Assembly: GCA_039029135.1 (NCBI GenBank)
Contig: JBCCGT010000020.1
Span: forward strand, 40,522-104,521
Source of the DNA: JALZVT01 sp039029135
GTDB lineage: Bacteria; Pseudomonadota; Gammaproteobacteria; Pseudomonadales; Azotimanducaceae
Reading direction: 5' to 3'
Length of the DNA stretch: 64,000 bases
In this document: positions 35,494 through 45,069 of the stretch, piece after piece
Layout of the letters: the number at the start of each line of letters is the position of its first letter
Numbering within the stretch: the first letter of the stretch is position 1
The notes under the pieces: model-generated
Told to the model about the DNA's origin: nothing
What the model saw: the letters and a program-made list of their open reading frames with translations, nothing else
Databases searched by the model: none
Position numbers and translations under genes: made by a program

Positions 35494-38400
35494 CTAACGA
35501 TCCCCGGACGGGTCGCCGTCGGACCGGCCGACGGGCGCTACCTGCTCGTCGCTCGCCTCGTCGCTTGCGTCGGCGTCTACGTCACCGTCTACGCCACCGA
35601 CGGCACCCAACTCACCGACTGCTCCGCCAGGGACGGACGGCTCGTCGTCGGGTTCCGGCTCGCCGTCGAGCAGGTCGATATCTGCGGGCACTTCGGGGAC
35701 ATTTTCCGGCGGTGCCTGGTACTCCTGCAGGCGATCGTCAAACACGCCGACCAGCGCCAGTTCAGGCGCCTCGAACGAACCACCGATCTGGTACTTCGCG
35801 CTCGACAGGCCCTCGATCGGCTTGCGCAGGATGCGTTCACCCACCAGAACCCCAATACCCACCAGCGGGTTCGCAATCGCGAGATAGGCACCAAGCCACG
35901 GCAGACTCTTGTTGACCGGCAGCGTCACGACCATCTCGTTGTCGAGCACGCCCGCCACCATGTCGACGCGGCCGTTGACCTTGAAGTCGCCGCTGGTGCC
36001 GTCGAGATGCAGGGGCTCGACGAAGTCGATCACGCCCTCGTCCAGCCGGACGCTGGAGCTGAGCTCATCGAAGGCGATGCCCCTACCAAACACGTCTTTG
36101 AAATCGAAGCTCATGCGCTTCGTGACCGCCGACAGGTTCATCAGGCTAACCAGGCGCAGCGCGCCCGTGCCACCGCCCGTGCCGACGTCCAGAAAGCGAC
36201 CCTCGTTGACCTCGAAGCTCGCCTGACCGCTCGACGCGAGCAGGTCGAAGTTCAGCGGCGAGCCGGGCCAAGACAGGTGCGCCTCGGTGAGCATCTGCTT
36301 CGATTCGACCGAACGCGGATAGTCCCACGCCTCCAGCACGTCGCCGAGGTCTGTGGCCGCGACGTCGCCGTTGAAGAGCGTGCGGTTGTCGGCACGGCGC
36401 CAGCTGAAACCCTCAGCGGACACGAGCTGCAGGTGCTTTATCTCGCCCGCCAGATCGCGGAAGGCGACGCCCTCCGCCGTGCGCTCGATCTCAAGCGCCC
36501 AGGCGCCGTAATTCTCGCCGTCGATCTCGATGCGGCTGGCGTCGACCCGCAGGTCCTGCAGCTGATCCATCATCTCCGGCGTGATCGGATCGGCCTCGCT
36601 GTCGTCTTCGCCCGGCGGCGTGATGTAGTTGAAGTAGGCGAGCGAAAGCAGCGGCACCGCGTCGCCCTCGCTCGTCAGGCGCCCGCGCGCTCGGTCCGAT
36701 TCGAACGCCAGCTCGAAGCGCTGGGCGTCGCTGGTACCGGTGAGCCGGACGTCGGGGATGACCGTGTCTCCGATGCGGACCTCTGCGACCTCGACGGCGT
36801 CGATTGCATAGGGCGGCAGAGCCGAGTTCCCATCCCCCCCGCTCCATTCAACAACGTCCGCGCTGGGTAGGCTGCCGTCGACGCGGACCGGCAGTGGTTC
36901 GCCCTGCCACCCGTCCGCGGCGCCGCCGCCGAGGCGCAGGTTACCGCCCGCTATCGAGCCGTCCCGCGTCACGAAGTGAGCGTTCACAGACTCGCCATAC
37001 TCCAGCCGTACGAGCTGATCCGTCTCGCCGAAGCGAACCGCGACGCGACTGGGATTCGGCGCCGAAGGCCCCTTACCCAGCGGTGCCGGCAGCGTCACGG
37101 TCACGCCGCCCAGATCCGTATCGGCCACCAGCGTCGGCACGACATCGGGTCGGGTGGACACCGTGTAGCGCGCGTCGTAGTCAAAAATACCGCTCGCGAC
37201 TGGGTCGCCGTCGATCTCCAGCAGCCGCCACAGGTCGTTGGTCGGCATCTCGCCAAACAGGTCGAAGCGAATGTCACAGTGGGCAAACTCCGGCGTCGCC
37301 GTCCGTTCGGCGAGGCTCGTCGAGGTCACCCGAATATCCACCGGGGAGTCGAACAGCTTGCCCGCGAGACCGCGGCTGGTGACTTCATAGGGATAGGCGT
37401 AGCGCAGCGGGCCGATCAGCGAACTGAATTCAAGCCCGGTCTCGGGCAGCGCGAGATCCACGCCGCCGAGTTCACCGCGCAGCGTCACCCTGATGTTCGG
37501 GTCGAGCTCGGCCGCGGCACGCGCGCGCTCGCCGATCGGCAGGCGCATCTCGGCCGCGAAGCGCACCGGACCGGCGCCGCGCCAGTCGGGCTCGATGAAG
37601 TCCAGCGAATCGGCGAGCGGCGTGCCGCGGATGAAATCGAGACCGGCACCCATATCGAAGCTCATGTTGCCGGCCAGATCGATGAGGGAGCCGCCGGTCG
37701 GCATGGCGAGACTCGCTTCTGCCAGCCGCAGCTCGCTGACGCTCGCGCTGTCGAACCAGCCGCGCAGCCGCTCGTGGGACATCAGGAGCTGGCCGCGTCC
37801 GTTCTCGAGCCGCGGCCAGTCGGGGTGATACTGCAGATCGGCCGCGTCGAGATTGGCGCGCAGCCGATAGCTGCGGACCATCGTCGAAAGCTCCTCGCGA
37901 AGCGGGCCGTGCATGGTCAGGCGCAGACCGCCGAGGTCGCTTTCGAGGCCCGCCTGTCCCAGCCAGTCCAGCAGATCCGCGGGCAGCGTCGTCGGCACGT
38001 AGGCCGACAGAATGGCATAGCGCGGCACGTCGCTCGCAAGGTCGAGCAGCATCTGGTTTTCGCCCTCGGGCTGCGTCGACATCAGGCTGAAGCCGCCGGT
38101 AAAGCCCATGTCCGCCTCGCGAAAATCCAGCTCGGTGCCGCGCAACCCGTAGTAGTCGGGCTGAAACACCATCAGCAGCTCGCCGGTCATCGACTCGTAG
38201 TGGCGAGTGTCGCGAAACAGCTCCGGAAACGTGACGTCCGTATCCACAGAGGCCAGGTCCATATGCAGAAAACCCTGGCCGCCTTCCAGCGTGCCAGAGA
38301 TACGCTCCATCGCCGGTATGCCGCGAAAGTTCTTCACATAGACGTCGTTGAAGGCGGCCCGATAGCCCAGGCCCCGCTGCCCGCGAAAGCTGGCATAGAC

Positions 38401-39528
38401 GTCCTCGAAGCGGCCTCGCAGATTCAGCCGCTGCGCCCACAGGACAGCCTTCGAATCCGCCGGCAGCATCGAGTTGACCAGCCCGGTCAGCGCCTCCGCG
38501 CTGAAGCCAGGCAGGGTGAGCGCCAGGCCTTCGCCGCGATCGTAATTCGCTAGCACGTCGCTCAGGACGAGCCGGGTCTCGCCCGCGGCCAGCGCGAGCC
38601 CGCTGACGCCGACGCGCGCGGAACTGCCATCGTCGATCAGCCAGCCCTGGGCCTCTGCCGCGATGCTGGTGCGTGCACCGCCGGGCAGCCGCACCCAGCT
38701 ATCGCGCAGATGCAGCGGTCCATGTAGCCGGTCGACGTCGAGGCGCAGCTCGGCGTCGAGATCGCCGATGACAAGGCCGTCGACGCGCAGCAGTCGAGCG
38801 ATGCTGTCGTCGAGCCGCAGATTGTCGACCGCTAGGCTGGCGCGACCGCTGCGCTCGCGCAGCCAGGGCACCACCTCGTCAATCGCGTACTCGGCCGCGA
38901 GGCCGCAGTTGGTGCAGGTGGCGCTGCCCGCCGGCACGGCAGCCAGCCGCACTCTGCCGCGATGGCGACCGCCAAAGTTGCGCAGCGAGCCCTCGACGCT
39001 GAGCACGGAGGGCCGCGCGTCGAGCGCCTGTACCGTCAGCTCGAGCGCGACCTCGAGGCGGTCGCTCTGCCAGAGAAAATTGCGCCAGTCGAAGTCGAGC
39101 TCGCCGGGTTCGCTGCCGGCGAGGCGCCAGGTGCCCGGCGAGACCTCTACGACCACCGCCTGCGCGCTCGTGATGTCGCCCGCCGCCAGCGTGATGCGAT
39201 TGCGGGCGAGGCTTTCGATGATATCGAGTTCGACGCGCACGTCGTGCAGCGCGACGCCGGGGGCGCGCACCTCGCGGGCCGTCACGATCGGATTGAAGAA
39301 GCGCCAATCTCCACGCAGGCCGATGAGCTCCATGGAGCGCGGCGCGAGGCGCTCGTTGATGCTCGCCTCCAGGCGTTCGAGGTTGGCGAACAACAGCCGC
39401 CCGCCAAACTGACCAATCGCCGTTACCACGACGATGATGGTCGCGATGACAAACAGCGGGCGGATCAGGTAGGGGCCCAGCGACGGCGCCGCCGCGACGG
39501 CCGTCTTGGCGTCGGGTCGATCAGCCAT
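35494..39528 (-). CDS. yhdP: YhdP, AsmA-like phospholipid transport protein
   Basis: Very large inner-membrane-anchored, periplasm-spanning protein of the AsmA/TamB/YhdP group, implicated in moving phospholipids to the outer membrane. It has 1344 residues from ATG 39528, which overlaps the rng stop by 8 bp. One N-terminal membrane helix (about residues 20-42) precedes a long beta-rich groove (DUF3971/AsmA-like). An acidic, low-complexity tail of about 60 residues (EPEPDDEPSVPGG onward) is at the C-terminus. Confidence 0.93.
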   Translation of the reverse strand: MADRPDAKTAVAAAPSLGPYLIRPLFVIATIIVVVTAIGQFGGRLLFANLERLEASINERLAPRSMELIGLRGDWRFFNPIVTAREVRAPGVALHDVRVELDIIESLARNRITLAAGDITSAQAVVVEVSPGTWRLAGSEPGELDFDWRNFLWQSDRLEVALELTVQALDARPSVLSVEGSLRNFGGRHRGRVRLAAVPAGSATCTNCGLAAEYAIDEVVPWLRERSGRASLAVDNLRLDDSIARLLRVDGLVIGDLDAELRLDVDRLHGPLHLRDSWVRLPGGARTSIAAEAQGWLIDDGSSARVGVSGLALAAGETRLVLSDVLANYDRGEGLALTLPGFSAEALTGLVNSMLPADSKAVLWAQRLNLRGRFEDVYASFRGQRGLGYRAAFNDVYVKNFRGIPAMERISGTLEGGQGFLHMDLASVDTDVTFPELFRDTRHYESMTGELLMVFQPDYYGLRGTELDFREADMGFTGGFSLMSTQPEGENQMLLDLASDVPRYAILSAYVPTTLPADLLDWLGQAGLESDLGGLRLTMHGPLREELSTMVRSYRLRANLDAADLQYHPDWPRLENGRGQLLMSHERLRGWFDSASVSELRLAEASLAMPTGGSLIDLAGNMSFDMGAGLDFIRGTPLADSLDFIEPDWRGAGPVRFAAEMRLPIGERARAAAELDPNIRVTLRGELGGVDLALPETGLEFSSLIGPLRYAYPYEVTSRGLAGKLFDSPVDIRVTSTSLAERTATPEFAHCDIRFDLFGEMPTNDLWRLLEIDGDPVASGIFDYDARYTVSTRPDVVPTLVADTDLGGVTVTLPAPLGKGPSAPNPSRVAVRFGETDQLVRLEYGESVNAHFVTRDGSIAGGNLRLGGGAADGWQGEPLPVRVDGSLPSADVVEWSGGDGNSALPPYAIDAVEVAEVRIGDTVIPDVRLTGTSDAQRFELAFESDRARGRLTSEGDAVPLLSLAYFNYITPPGEDDSEADPITPEMMDQLQDLRVDASRIEIDGENYGAWALEIERTAEGVAFRDLAGEIKHLQLVSAEGFSWRRADNRTLFNGDVAATDLGDVLEAWDYPRSVESKQMLTEAHLSWPGSPLNFDLLASSGQASFEVNEGRFLDVGTGGGTGALRLVSLMNLSAVTKRMSFDFKDVFGRGIAFDELSSSVRLDEGVIDFVEPLHLDGTSGDFKVNGRVDMVAGVLDNEMVVTLPVNKSLPWLGAYLAIANPLVGIGVLVGERILRKPIEGLSSAKYQIGGSFEAPELALVGVFDDRLQEYQAPPENVPEVPADIDLLDGEPEPDDEPSVPGGAVGELGAVGGVDGDVDADASDEASDEQVAPVGRSDGDPSGDR

Positions 39529-41089
39529 CCGGTCGACCTGCGAGCTCATAGAAGTCGGGGCGCGCGTCGGCCCGCGCGGTGAGCTCCACGCTGCACCCTG
39601 CGCGCTCGGCGGCGGCCCGCAGATGATCGGCCCCGGCGCCCGCCAGATAGTCCAGTACCGCCGGTCCGGCAGACAGGCGCACGCGGCCACCGGCGGGCAG
39701 CGTACGCACCTCGCGGGCGAGGCCGCGCAACGCTTCGAACGCAACGATCTCCGGGCGCTTGACCAGCCCGGTGCCGCCGCAGCGATCGCAGGGCTCGCAG
39801 AGCTGCTGATTGAGGCTCTCGCGGGTGCGTTTGCGGCTCAGCTCGACCAGACCGAACTGCGACAGATCCGAGGCACGCACTTTGACGGTGTCGCCGCGCA
39901 GCGCCTCGTTGAGTGCCGCAACCAGCTGCTGGCGATGCTCGTCGACGAGCATGTCGATGAAATCCACCACGATGAGGCCGCCCAGGTTGCGCAGACGTAG
40001 CTGGCGCGGTAGCGCGCGCGCGGCCTCCAGATTGGTGCGGAACACGGTGTCTTCCAGGTTATCGACGCCGACGAAGCCGCCCGTGTTGACGTCGACGGTG
40101 ATCATCGCCTCCGTCTGTTCGATGACGAGATAGCCGCCGGACGGCAGGGACACGGTGGGTTTCAGCGCCGCCTCGATCTGTGCCTCGATGTCGTAGGCGT
40201 CGAACAACGGGCGACGATCGGTGTGCAGCTCAATGCGCGGCGCGAGCGCCGGGACCACGTCGGCCGCGAAACGGCGTACCGCGGCGTGCGTCTCGGCGTC
40301 GTCGATGACCACCCGCGCCTGCTCAGGCAGCAGCAGATCGCGCAGCACGCGGACGTGAACGGGCAGCTCTTCCCAGACGACGGTGCCCGGATCGGGCGCC
40401 GCCCCCGTGTCGTGCGGGCGGGCGCGGATGTCGTTCCAGGCCGCGAGCAGCTGCTGCATGTCGGCCACCAACGCGGCGGCCGACGCTCCCTCTGCGGCCG
40501 TGCGCACGATGAAGCCGTGCTCGCCGGCGCCCTGCTGCTCGCGCGCCTGGGCGACCAGGGCGCGCAGGCGTTCGCGCTCGGTCTCATCGGTGATGCGCTG
40601 GGATATGCCGACGTGACCCGCGAAGGGGGTCAGCACCAGCCAGCGTGCCGGCAGGGTCAGATTGGTCGTCAGCCGCGCGCCCTTGGAAGAAATGGGGTCC
40701 TTGTTGATCTGCACGAGCAGGGTCTGCCCCTCGTGCACCAGTTTGCGAATGTCCTGCGGCGTCGCGGCCGCGCCGTCGGCTTCGAAGCGGCGCGGTTCAA
40801 TGTCGTTCGCGTGCAGAAATCCGGGGCGTTCGAAGCCGACTTCGACGAAGGCGGCCTGCATGCCGGGCAGGATCTTCACCACCCGGCCGATGACGATGTC
40901 GCCGACCCGCGTCGGACGCTCCGAGCGGGTCAGGTGCAGTTCCTGCAGCTCGGTACCGGCAACCACCGCCACGCGCGTCTCGGCGCCGCTGCGGGTGATC
41001 AGCACCTGCTCCGACGGGTGCGCCGGGCGGCGTGTCTGGTCCTTATCGCCGCCGGAATGCCCTTCGATTTGTGGCCCTACGTCTGCCAT
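39521..41089 (-). CDS. rng: Ribonuclease G
   Basis: Endoribonuclease of the RNase E/G family for 16S rRNA 5' maturation and mRNA decay. It has 522 residues from ATG 41089 (AAGGA 7 nt upstream). The N-terminal S1 domain includes IVIGRVVKILPGMQAAFVEVG; the DNase-I-like domain has MITVDVNTGGFVG and VVDFIDM with the Mg-binding Asp residues; the Zn-link motif is CEPCDRCGGTG. It follows maf by 4 bp. Confidence 0.97.
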   Translation of the reverse strand: MADVGPQIEGHSGGDKDQTRRPAHPSEQVLITRSGAETRVAVVAGTELQELHLTRSERPTRVGDIVIGRVVKILPGMQAAFVEVGFERPGFLHANDIEPRRFEADGAAATPQDIRKLVHEGQTLLVQINKDPISSKGARLTTNLTLPARWLVLTPFAGHVGISQRITDETERERLRALVAQAREQQGAGEHGFIVRTAAEGASAAALVADMQQLLAAWNDIRARPHDTGAAPDPGTVVWEELPVHVRVLRDLLLPEQARVVIDDAETHAAVRRFAADVVPALAPRIELHTDRRPLFDAYDIEAQIEAALKPTVSLPSGGYLVIEQTEAMITVDVNTGGFVGVDNLEDTVFRTNLEAARALPRQLRLRNLGGLIVVDFIDMLVDEHRQQLVAALNEALRGDTVKVRASDLSQFGLVELSRKRTRESLNQQLCEPCDRCGGTGLVKRPEIVAFEALRGLAREVRTLPAGGRVRLSAGPAVLDYLAGAGADHLRAAAERAGCSVELTARADARPDFYELAGRPDG

Positions 41090-41093
41090 CGAT

Positions 41094-41711
41094 TCATCCT
41101 TCGCGAGCACCCGACGGGGCGGCGGCATCTGCGTCTGCGGATTGAGCGACGGAGAACGCGGCCAGCAGGCGCCCGGTCTCGACCTGCGGCAGCCCCACGA
41201 CGTTCGAGTAGCTGCCGCGCACGGCGCGCACGAAGGCACCGCCGGCGCCCTGTATGCCGTAGCCGCCAGCCTTATCGCGCGGCTCGCCAGAATCCCAGTA
41301 TGCACCCGCTTCCTGCATCGAGACTGAACGAAACAGCACCTGGGTACGAACGATGGCGACCCCGCGCCGCTGCGGCAGACCGACGGCCATTCCGGTGAGG
41401 ACCTGGTGCGCGCGACCGCTGAGTCTCGCCAGCATGTCCAGGCACGCCTCGCGTGTGGCCGGCTTGCCCAGCACCAGCCTGTCTGCCAGCACAATGGTGT
41501 CGCCGGCGACGACGCAGCCGGCGTCGGACACGAGTTCGGCACCCCGCGTGAGCTTGGCAAGCGCCAGCCGTCGAACGTAGTCGGCCGCCGGCTCGTTCGC
41601 GCGCTGGGTTTCGTCGACGTCCGGACGCGCGACGCTGAATCGATAGCCGAGCTGGCCAAGCAGCTGCGCCCGCCGCGGCGAGCCGGAGGCGAGAATCAGA
41701 CCACCCGACAC
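41094..41711 (-). CDS. maf: Maf-family nucleoside triphosphate pyrophosphatase (YhdE-like)
   Basis: House-cleaning dTTP/UTP-type pyrophosphatase. It has 205 residues from GTG 41711, just ahead of the conserved LILASGSPRRAQLL; overlaps mreD by 16 bp. Other motifs are AGDTIVLADRLVLGKP and DKAGGYGIQGAGGAFV. The upstream open frame is a shadow of mreD. The N-terminal SGSPRR places it with Maf/YhdE rather than YceF, but specificity is inferred. Confidence 0.95.
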   Translation of the reverse strand: MSGGLILASGSPRRAQLLGQLGYRFSVARPDVDETQRANEPAADYVRRLALAKLTRGAELVSDAGCVVAGDTIVLADRLVLGKPATREACLDMLARLSGRAHQVLTGMAVGLPQRRGVAIVRTQVLFRSVSMQEAGAYWDSGEPRDKAGGYGIQGAGGAFVRAVRGSYSNVVGLPQVETGRLLAAFSVAQSADADAAAPSGAREG

Positions 41712-42190
41712 GCGCGCTGCACCTGTTCCAGAATGCCGCGCAGGGGCGGCCACAGCGCCGCGCTGGCGAGCGCAATGAACGGGAATCGCCAGCTCGGCGG
41801 GACGTCGTTCAGGGTCAGCAGCACGATCAGCCGCAGCGCCTCGACGATCACCACCAGACCGAACAGCAGCACAGCTTGCTGCACCGCGGGAAAGACCCGC
41901 AGCCGTGCGTGCAGCGCCCACACGACATAGGTAAAGCCCGCCAGCAACGCCCCGTTGAGCCCCAGCGGTTCGCCCAGCAGGACATCGAGGCCGATGCCGA
42001 GCAGCCAGGCAAACACGAGACCCATGCGCTGCGGCACCGCCAGCGTCCAAAAGAACAGCATCATGATCACCCAGTTCGGGCGCAGCCAGCTCAAAATCGG
42101 CGGGCTCGCCTCCGGCAGGTGCAGCACGGCGAGCACCATGCCGACGAGCAGCGTCAGCAGTATCGCCCAGCCGCCCTGAAAGGGATTCAT
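41696..42190 (-). CDS. mreD: Rod-shape protein MreD
   Basis: Integral membrane component of the elongasome. In 164 residues five hydrophobic helices cover most of the protein (LLTLLVGMVLAVL; NWVIMMLFFWTLAVP; GLVFAWLLGIGLDVLLG; and two more). The GLDVLLGEPLGLNGA segment is family-typical. The ATG overlaps the mreC stop (ATGA). Confidence 0.95.
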   Translation of the reverse strand: MNPFQGGWAILLTLLVGMVLAVLHLPEASPPILSWLRPNWVIMMLFFWTLAVPQRMGLVFAWLLGIGLDVLLGEPLGLNGALLAGFTYVVWALHARLRVFPAVQQAVLLFGLVVIVEALRLIVLLTLNDVPPSWRFPFIALASAALWPPLRGILEQVQRACRVV

Positions 42191-43077
42191 CGCCCGCCCC
42201 CAGGGGTGGCACGGCCAGCGGTTGGGGGCGTGACCGCCGCGCCGGCGCCGTCAGAGGCCTCGACCCGAAACAGCACCAGCACGTGCCGCGAGCGCGCGAT
42301 CGCCGCGGATGGCCGCACGTAGACGGCGGCGAAGCTGGCGCCCACCTCGCGCTCGACCGCGCTGACCACGCCGACCGGATAGCCCGACGGAAAGCGTCCG
42401 CCGAGACCCGAACTGATCAGCACATCGCCCTCGCGGACGTCGGCCGAATCGGCCACGTGCTCGAGCTGGAGCTGGTCCGCAAGCCCGGTACCCGCCGCCA
42501 CGCTGCGCAGGTTGGTGCGGGCCACATAGACGGGCACGGCGTGGGCGCTATCGGTCAGCAGCAGGACGCGACTGGTGAGGCTGCCGACCTCGATAATCTG
42601 CCCCAGCAGACCCTGCTCATCGACCACCGCAAGACCCACCGTCACACCCGAGTTCTTGCCCTTGTCGATCACGACCTCGTGGCGGGTGGGGCCGGGCAGC
42701 ACCCCGACGATTTCGGCGACGACGACGTCGGCGCTCAGCCGCGCGCCGCTGCCCAGCAGCTCGCGCAGCCGGGCGTTCTCCTGGCGCAGCGCGAGGTATT
42801 GCTGGGAGGCGTGCGACAGTTCGAGCAGGCGCCGCTCAAGCTCGGCGTTGCGGTCCATCAGCTCGCGCCGGCTGGACAGCTCCTCCCCCGCCCAACCGCC
42901 GAACTGATAGGGCGCCTCGGCAACGATGTAGATCGGCGCCACGACCGTCGCGACGATCGCCCGCGCGCCCACGAGCCAGGGTCGATTGGTCTCGACGATC
43001 ATCAGCGCGAGAGACACGCACAGCAGCGCGACGAGCACATAGCCCGCCCCGCTCCGGCGCACGAATAGAGCCTTCAA
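42187..43077 (-). CDS. mreC: Rod-shape protein MreC
   Basis: Bitopic protein that activates the PBP2-RodA elongasome. In 296 residues there is a membrane helix at about 10-28, a coiled coil (about 60-105), then paired beta-barrels (VDEQGLLGQIIEVGSLTSRVLLLTD; SGLGGRFPSGYPVGVVSAVE). Start is TTG at 43077; no nearby ATG fits. A 193-bp gap separates it from mreB. Confidence 0.95.
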   Translation of the reverse strand: MKALFVRRSGAGYVLVALLCVSLALMIVETNRPWLVGARAIVATVVAPIYIVAEAPYQFGGWAGEELSSRRELMDRNAELERRLLELSHASQQYLALRQENARLRELLGSGARLSADVVVAEIVGVLPGPTRHEVVIDKGKNSGVTVGLAVVDEQGLLGQIIEVGSLTSRVLLLTDSAHAVPVYVARTNLRSVAAGTGLADQLQLEHVADSADVREGDVLISSGLGGRFPSGYPVGVVSAVEREVGASFAAVYVRPSAAIARSRHVLVLFRVEASDGAGAAVTPPTAGRATPGGGR

Positions 43078-43270
43078 TGCCGCTGGGCCCGGGTGAATTT
43101 AACGCTCGCAGTGTACGTCGCGAAGGGACGCCGGAACAGCGGCCGCGAGGGCCATACGCAGGCGTTAACGGGCCAGGCGCAGAGGGTTTCGGGGAGGGGT
43201 GACCGACCCGCCGAAAGCGCGGGCGATCGGGCATCGAGGCTGCGCTTTGGGCTGGCGCATACCTCGACGA

Positions 43271-44311
43271 CTATTCGCTCGACAGCAGGTCCATGTTGCC
43301 GGCCGCGTCCATCATCTCGAGCGCCATGCCACCACCGCGCGCGACGCAGGTCAGCGGGTCTTCGGCGATGACGACCGGCAGGCCGGTCTCCTCGGCCAGC
43401 AGGATGTCGAGATCGCGCAAGAGCGCCCCGCCGCCGGTGAGCACCATGCCGGTTTCGGCGATGTCCGAGGCGAGCTCCGGCGGCGTCTGTTCGAGCGCGC
43501 TCTTCACCGCCGAGACGATCATCGCCAGCGGCTCCTGCAGCGCCTCGAGGATCTCGTTGCTGGTCAGCACGAAGCTGCGCGGCACGCCCTCAGCCAGGTT
43601 GCGACCGCGCACGTCGATCTCGCGGATCTCTTTCTGCGGATACGCGGCGCCGATCTCCTGCTTGATGCGCTCGGCCGTCGCCTCGCCGATCAGCGCGCCC
43701 TCGGTGCGCCGCACGTAGGAGACGATCGCCTCGTCGAAACGGTCGCCGCCGACGCGCACGGTCTCTGAGTAGACGACGCCGTTTAGCGAGATGACGGCGA
43801 TTTCCGTGGTGCCGCCGCCGATGTCGACGACCATGGTGCCGACGGCCTCCTGCACGGGCAGACCCGCGCCGATCGCCGCCGCCATCGGCTCTTCGATCAG
43901 GCGCACGACGCGGGCGCCCGCCATCATCGCGGATTCGCGAATCGCGCGCTGCTCGACCTCGGTCGATTTGCAGGGCACGCAGACCAGCACCCGCGGGCTC
44001 GGCCGGATCCAGCTATTTTCGTGCACTTTGCCGATGAAGTACTTCAGCATCTTCTCGGTGACGAGGAAGTCGGCGATCACGCCGTCCTTCAGGGGCCGGA
44101 TCGCTGTGATGTTGCCCGGCGTGCGGCCCAGCATGCGTTTGGCGTCTAGACCGACCGCGGCGACCACCTTCTGGCTGCCCTGCTGGCGAATCGCCACCAC
44201 GGAGGGTTCATTCAGGACGATGCCCTCATCGCGCACATAGATGAGCGTGTTGGCGGTGCCGAGGTCGATGGAGAGATCGCGCGAGAACAGGCCGCGAATG
44301 TACTTGAGCAT
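43271..44311 (-). CDS. mreB: Rod-shape actin homologue MreB
   Basis: Actin-like filament protein that orients lateral wall synthesis, so the organism is probably rod-shaped. In 346 residues the phosphate-1 loop is IDLGTANTLIYV, phosphate-2 is VVDIGGGTTEIAVI, and the adenosine motif is LTGGGALLRDLD. First gene of mreBCD-maf-rng-yhdP. The upstream region carries three AAAGCACCA repeats. Confidence 0.99.
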   Translation of the reverse strand: MLKYIRGLFSRDLSIDLGTANTLIYVRDEGIVLNEPSVVAIRQQGSQKVVAAVGLDAKRMLGRTPGNITAIRPLKDGVIADFLVTEKMLKYFIGKVHENSWIRPSPRVLVCVPCKSTEVEQRAIRESAMMAGARVVRLIEEPMAAAIGAGLPVQEAVGTMVVDIGGGTTEIAVISLNGVVYSETVRVGGDRFDEAIVSYVRRTEGALIGEATAERIKQEIGAAYPQKEIREIDVRGRNLAEGVPRSFVLTSNEILEALQEPLAMIVSAVKSALEQTPPELASDIAETGMVLTGGGALLRDLDILLAEETGLPVVIAEDPLTCVARGGGMALEMMDAAGNMDLLSSE

Positions 44312-44718
44312 GGGGTGTTTGGACCGCTTGGGGCTCGCCGCGCTACGCGCCGGGACGCCCAGGCGTCCGCTTCGGCTGCGTAAGTGGCATTAGCCGCTGT
44401 TGTTGGTGCTTTCGGTGGTGCTTTGTTGGTGCTTTCGTCGACGCTGGTCCGGCGCTCAATTCGCGGCCGAATCCAGCCTGTATTTCGTATTGCAATCAGG
44501 GGCTTGCAGCATGTTGCTCGCCCGCTGAGTAACTGTTCACACCATAACAATCGCCTCATAGCGGGGCAAACCGTCGATCCGCGAATTTACACGGCCCGTC
44601 GGCGCCGACGGCGGTGCTTGGAGCAGACCCAGGGTTCCAGTAGGCTTCGATTCCCCCGCCTGCGGGACAACCGATCACCCAGGGCTGCAGCGCGCAGCCG
44701 CCACGCCGCGGAACCGCC
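44312..44718. other. Divergent intergenic region mreB-gatC
   Basis: 407 bp that must carry promoters for both operons. Three copies of TGGTGCTTT lie at 44404-44412, 44416-44424 and 44427-44435 (12- and 11-bp phased). The stretch 44460-44570 is less GC-rich than the flanks and the likeliest promoter zone, but I found no convincing -35/-10 pair. No gene is seen. Confidence 0.5.
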
Positions 44719-45000
44719 ATGGCCGATATCGACCTCGACAAACTGAGCCAGCTCGCCCAACTCGCCCTGACCGACAACGAGCGCGCCACCGCCGCGCAGG
44801 ACCTGGGCCGCATCGTTGAGCTGATCGATGCGATGGGCGGCGCGGACGTGGCGGCGATCCAACCCATGTCGCATCCGCTGGATTTGACCCAGCGCCTGCG
44901 GCCCGACGCCGTGACCGCCCAGGTCGACGTGCCCCGCTTTCAGGGCATCGCGCCAGAGGCGCAAGACGGCTTTTACCTGGTCCCGCAGGTGATCGACTAG
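44719..45000 (+). CDS. gatC: Asp-tRNA(Asn)/Glu-tRNA(Gln) amidotransferase subunit C
   Basis: Small stabilising subunit that wraps around GatA and GatB. In 93 residues LDKLSQLAQLALTDNE opens the protein and a typical acidic ...GFYLVPQVID end closes it. First gene of gatCAB. Confidence 0.96.
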   Translation: MADIDLDKLSQLAQLALTDNERATAAQDLGRIVELIDAMGGADVAAIQPMSHPLDLTQRLRPDAVTAQVDVPRFQGIAPEAQDGFYLVPQVID

Positions 45001-45069
45001 CGGCAGCGGCGTCGCACCCAATCTGACCGAGCGCTGTCTACACCCGGATGACCTCCCGATGATCTCCCG

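Noticed and set aside
35308..36870. 520-codon plus-strand frame opposite yhdP
   Set aside because: Low-complexity shadow of YhdP coding sequence with no homology or start signal.
39521..41659. Long RNase G frame and long Maf frame (to 42212)
   Set aside because: Their N-terminal parts are shadows of maf and mreD; starts were moved to 41089 and 41711 where homology begins.
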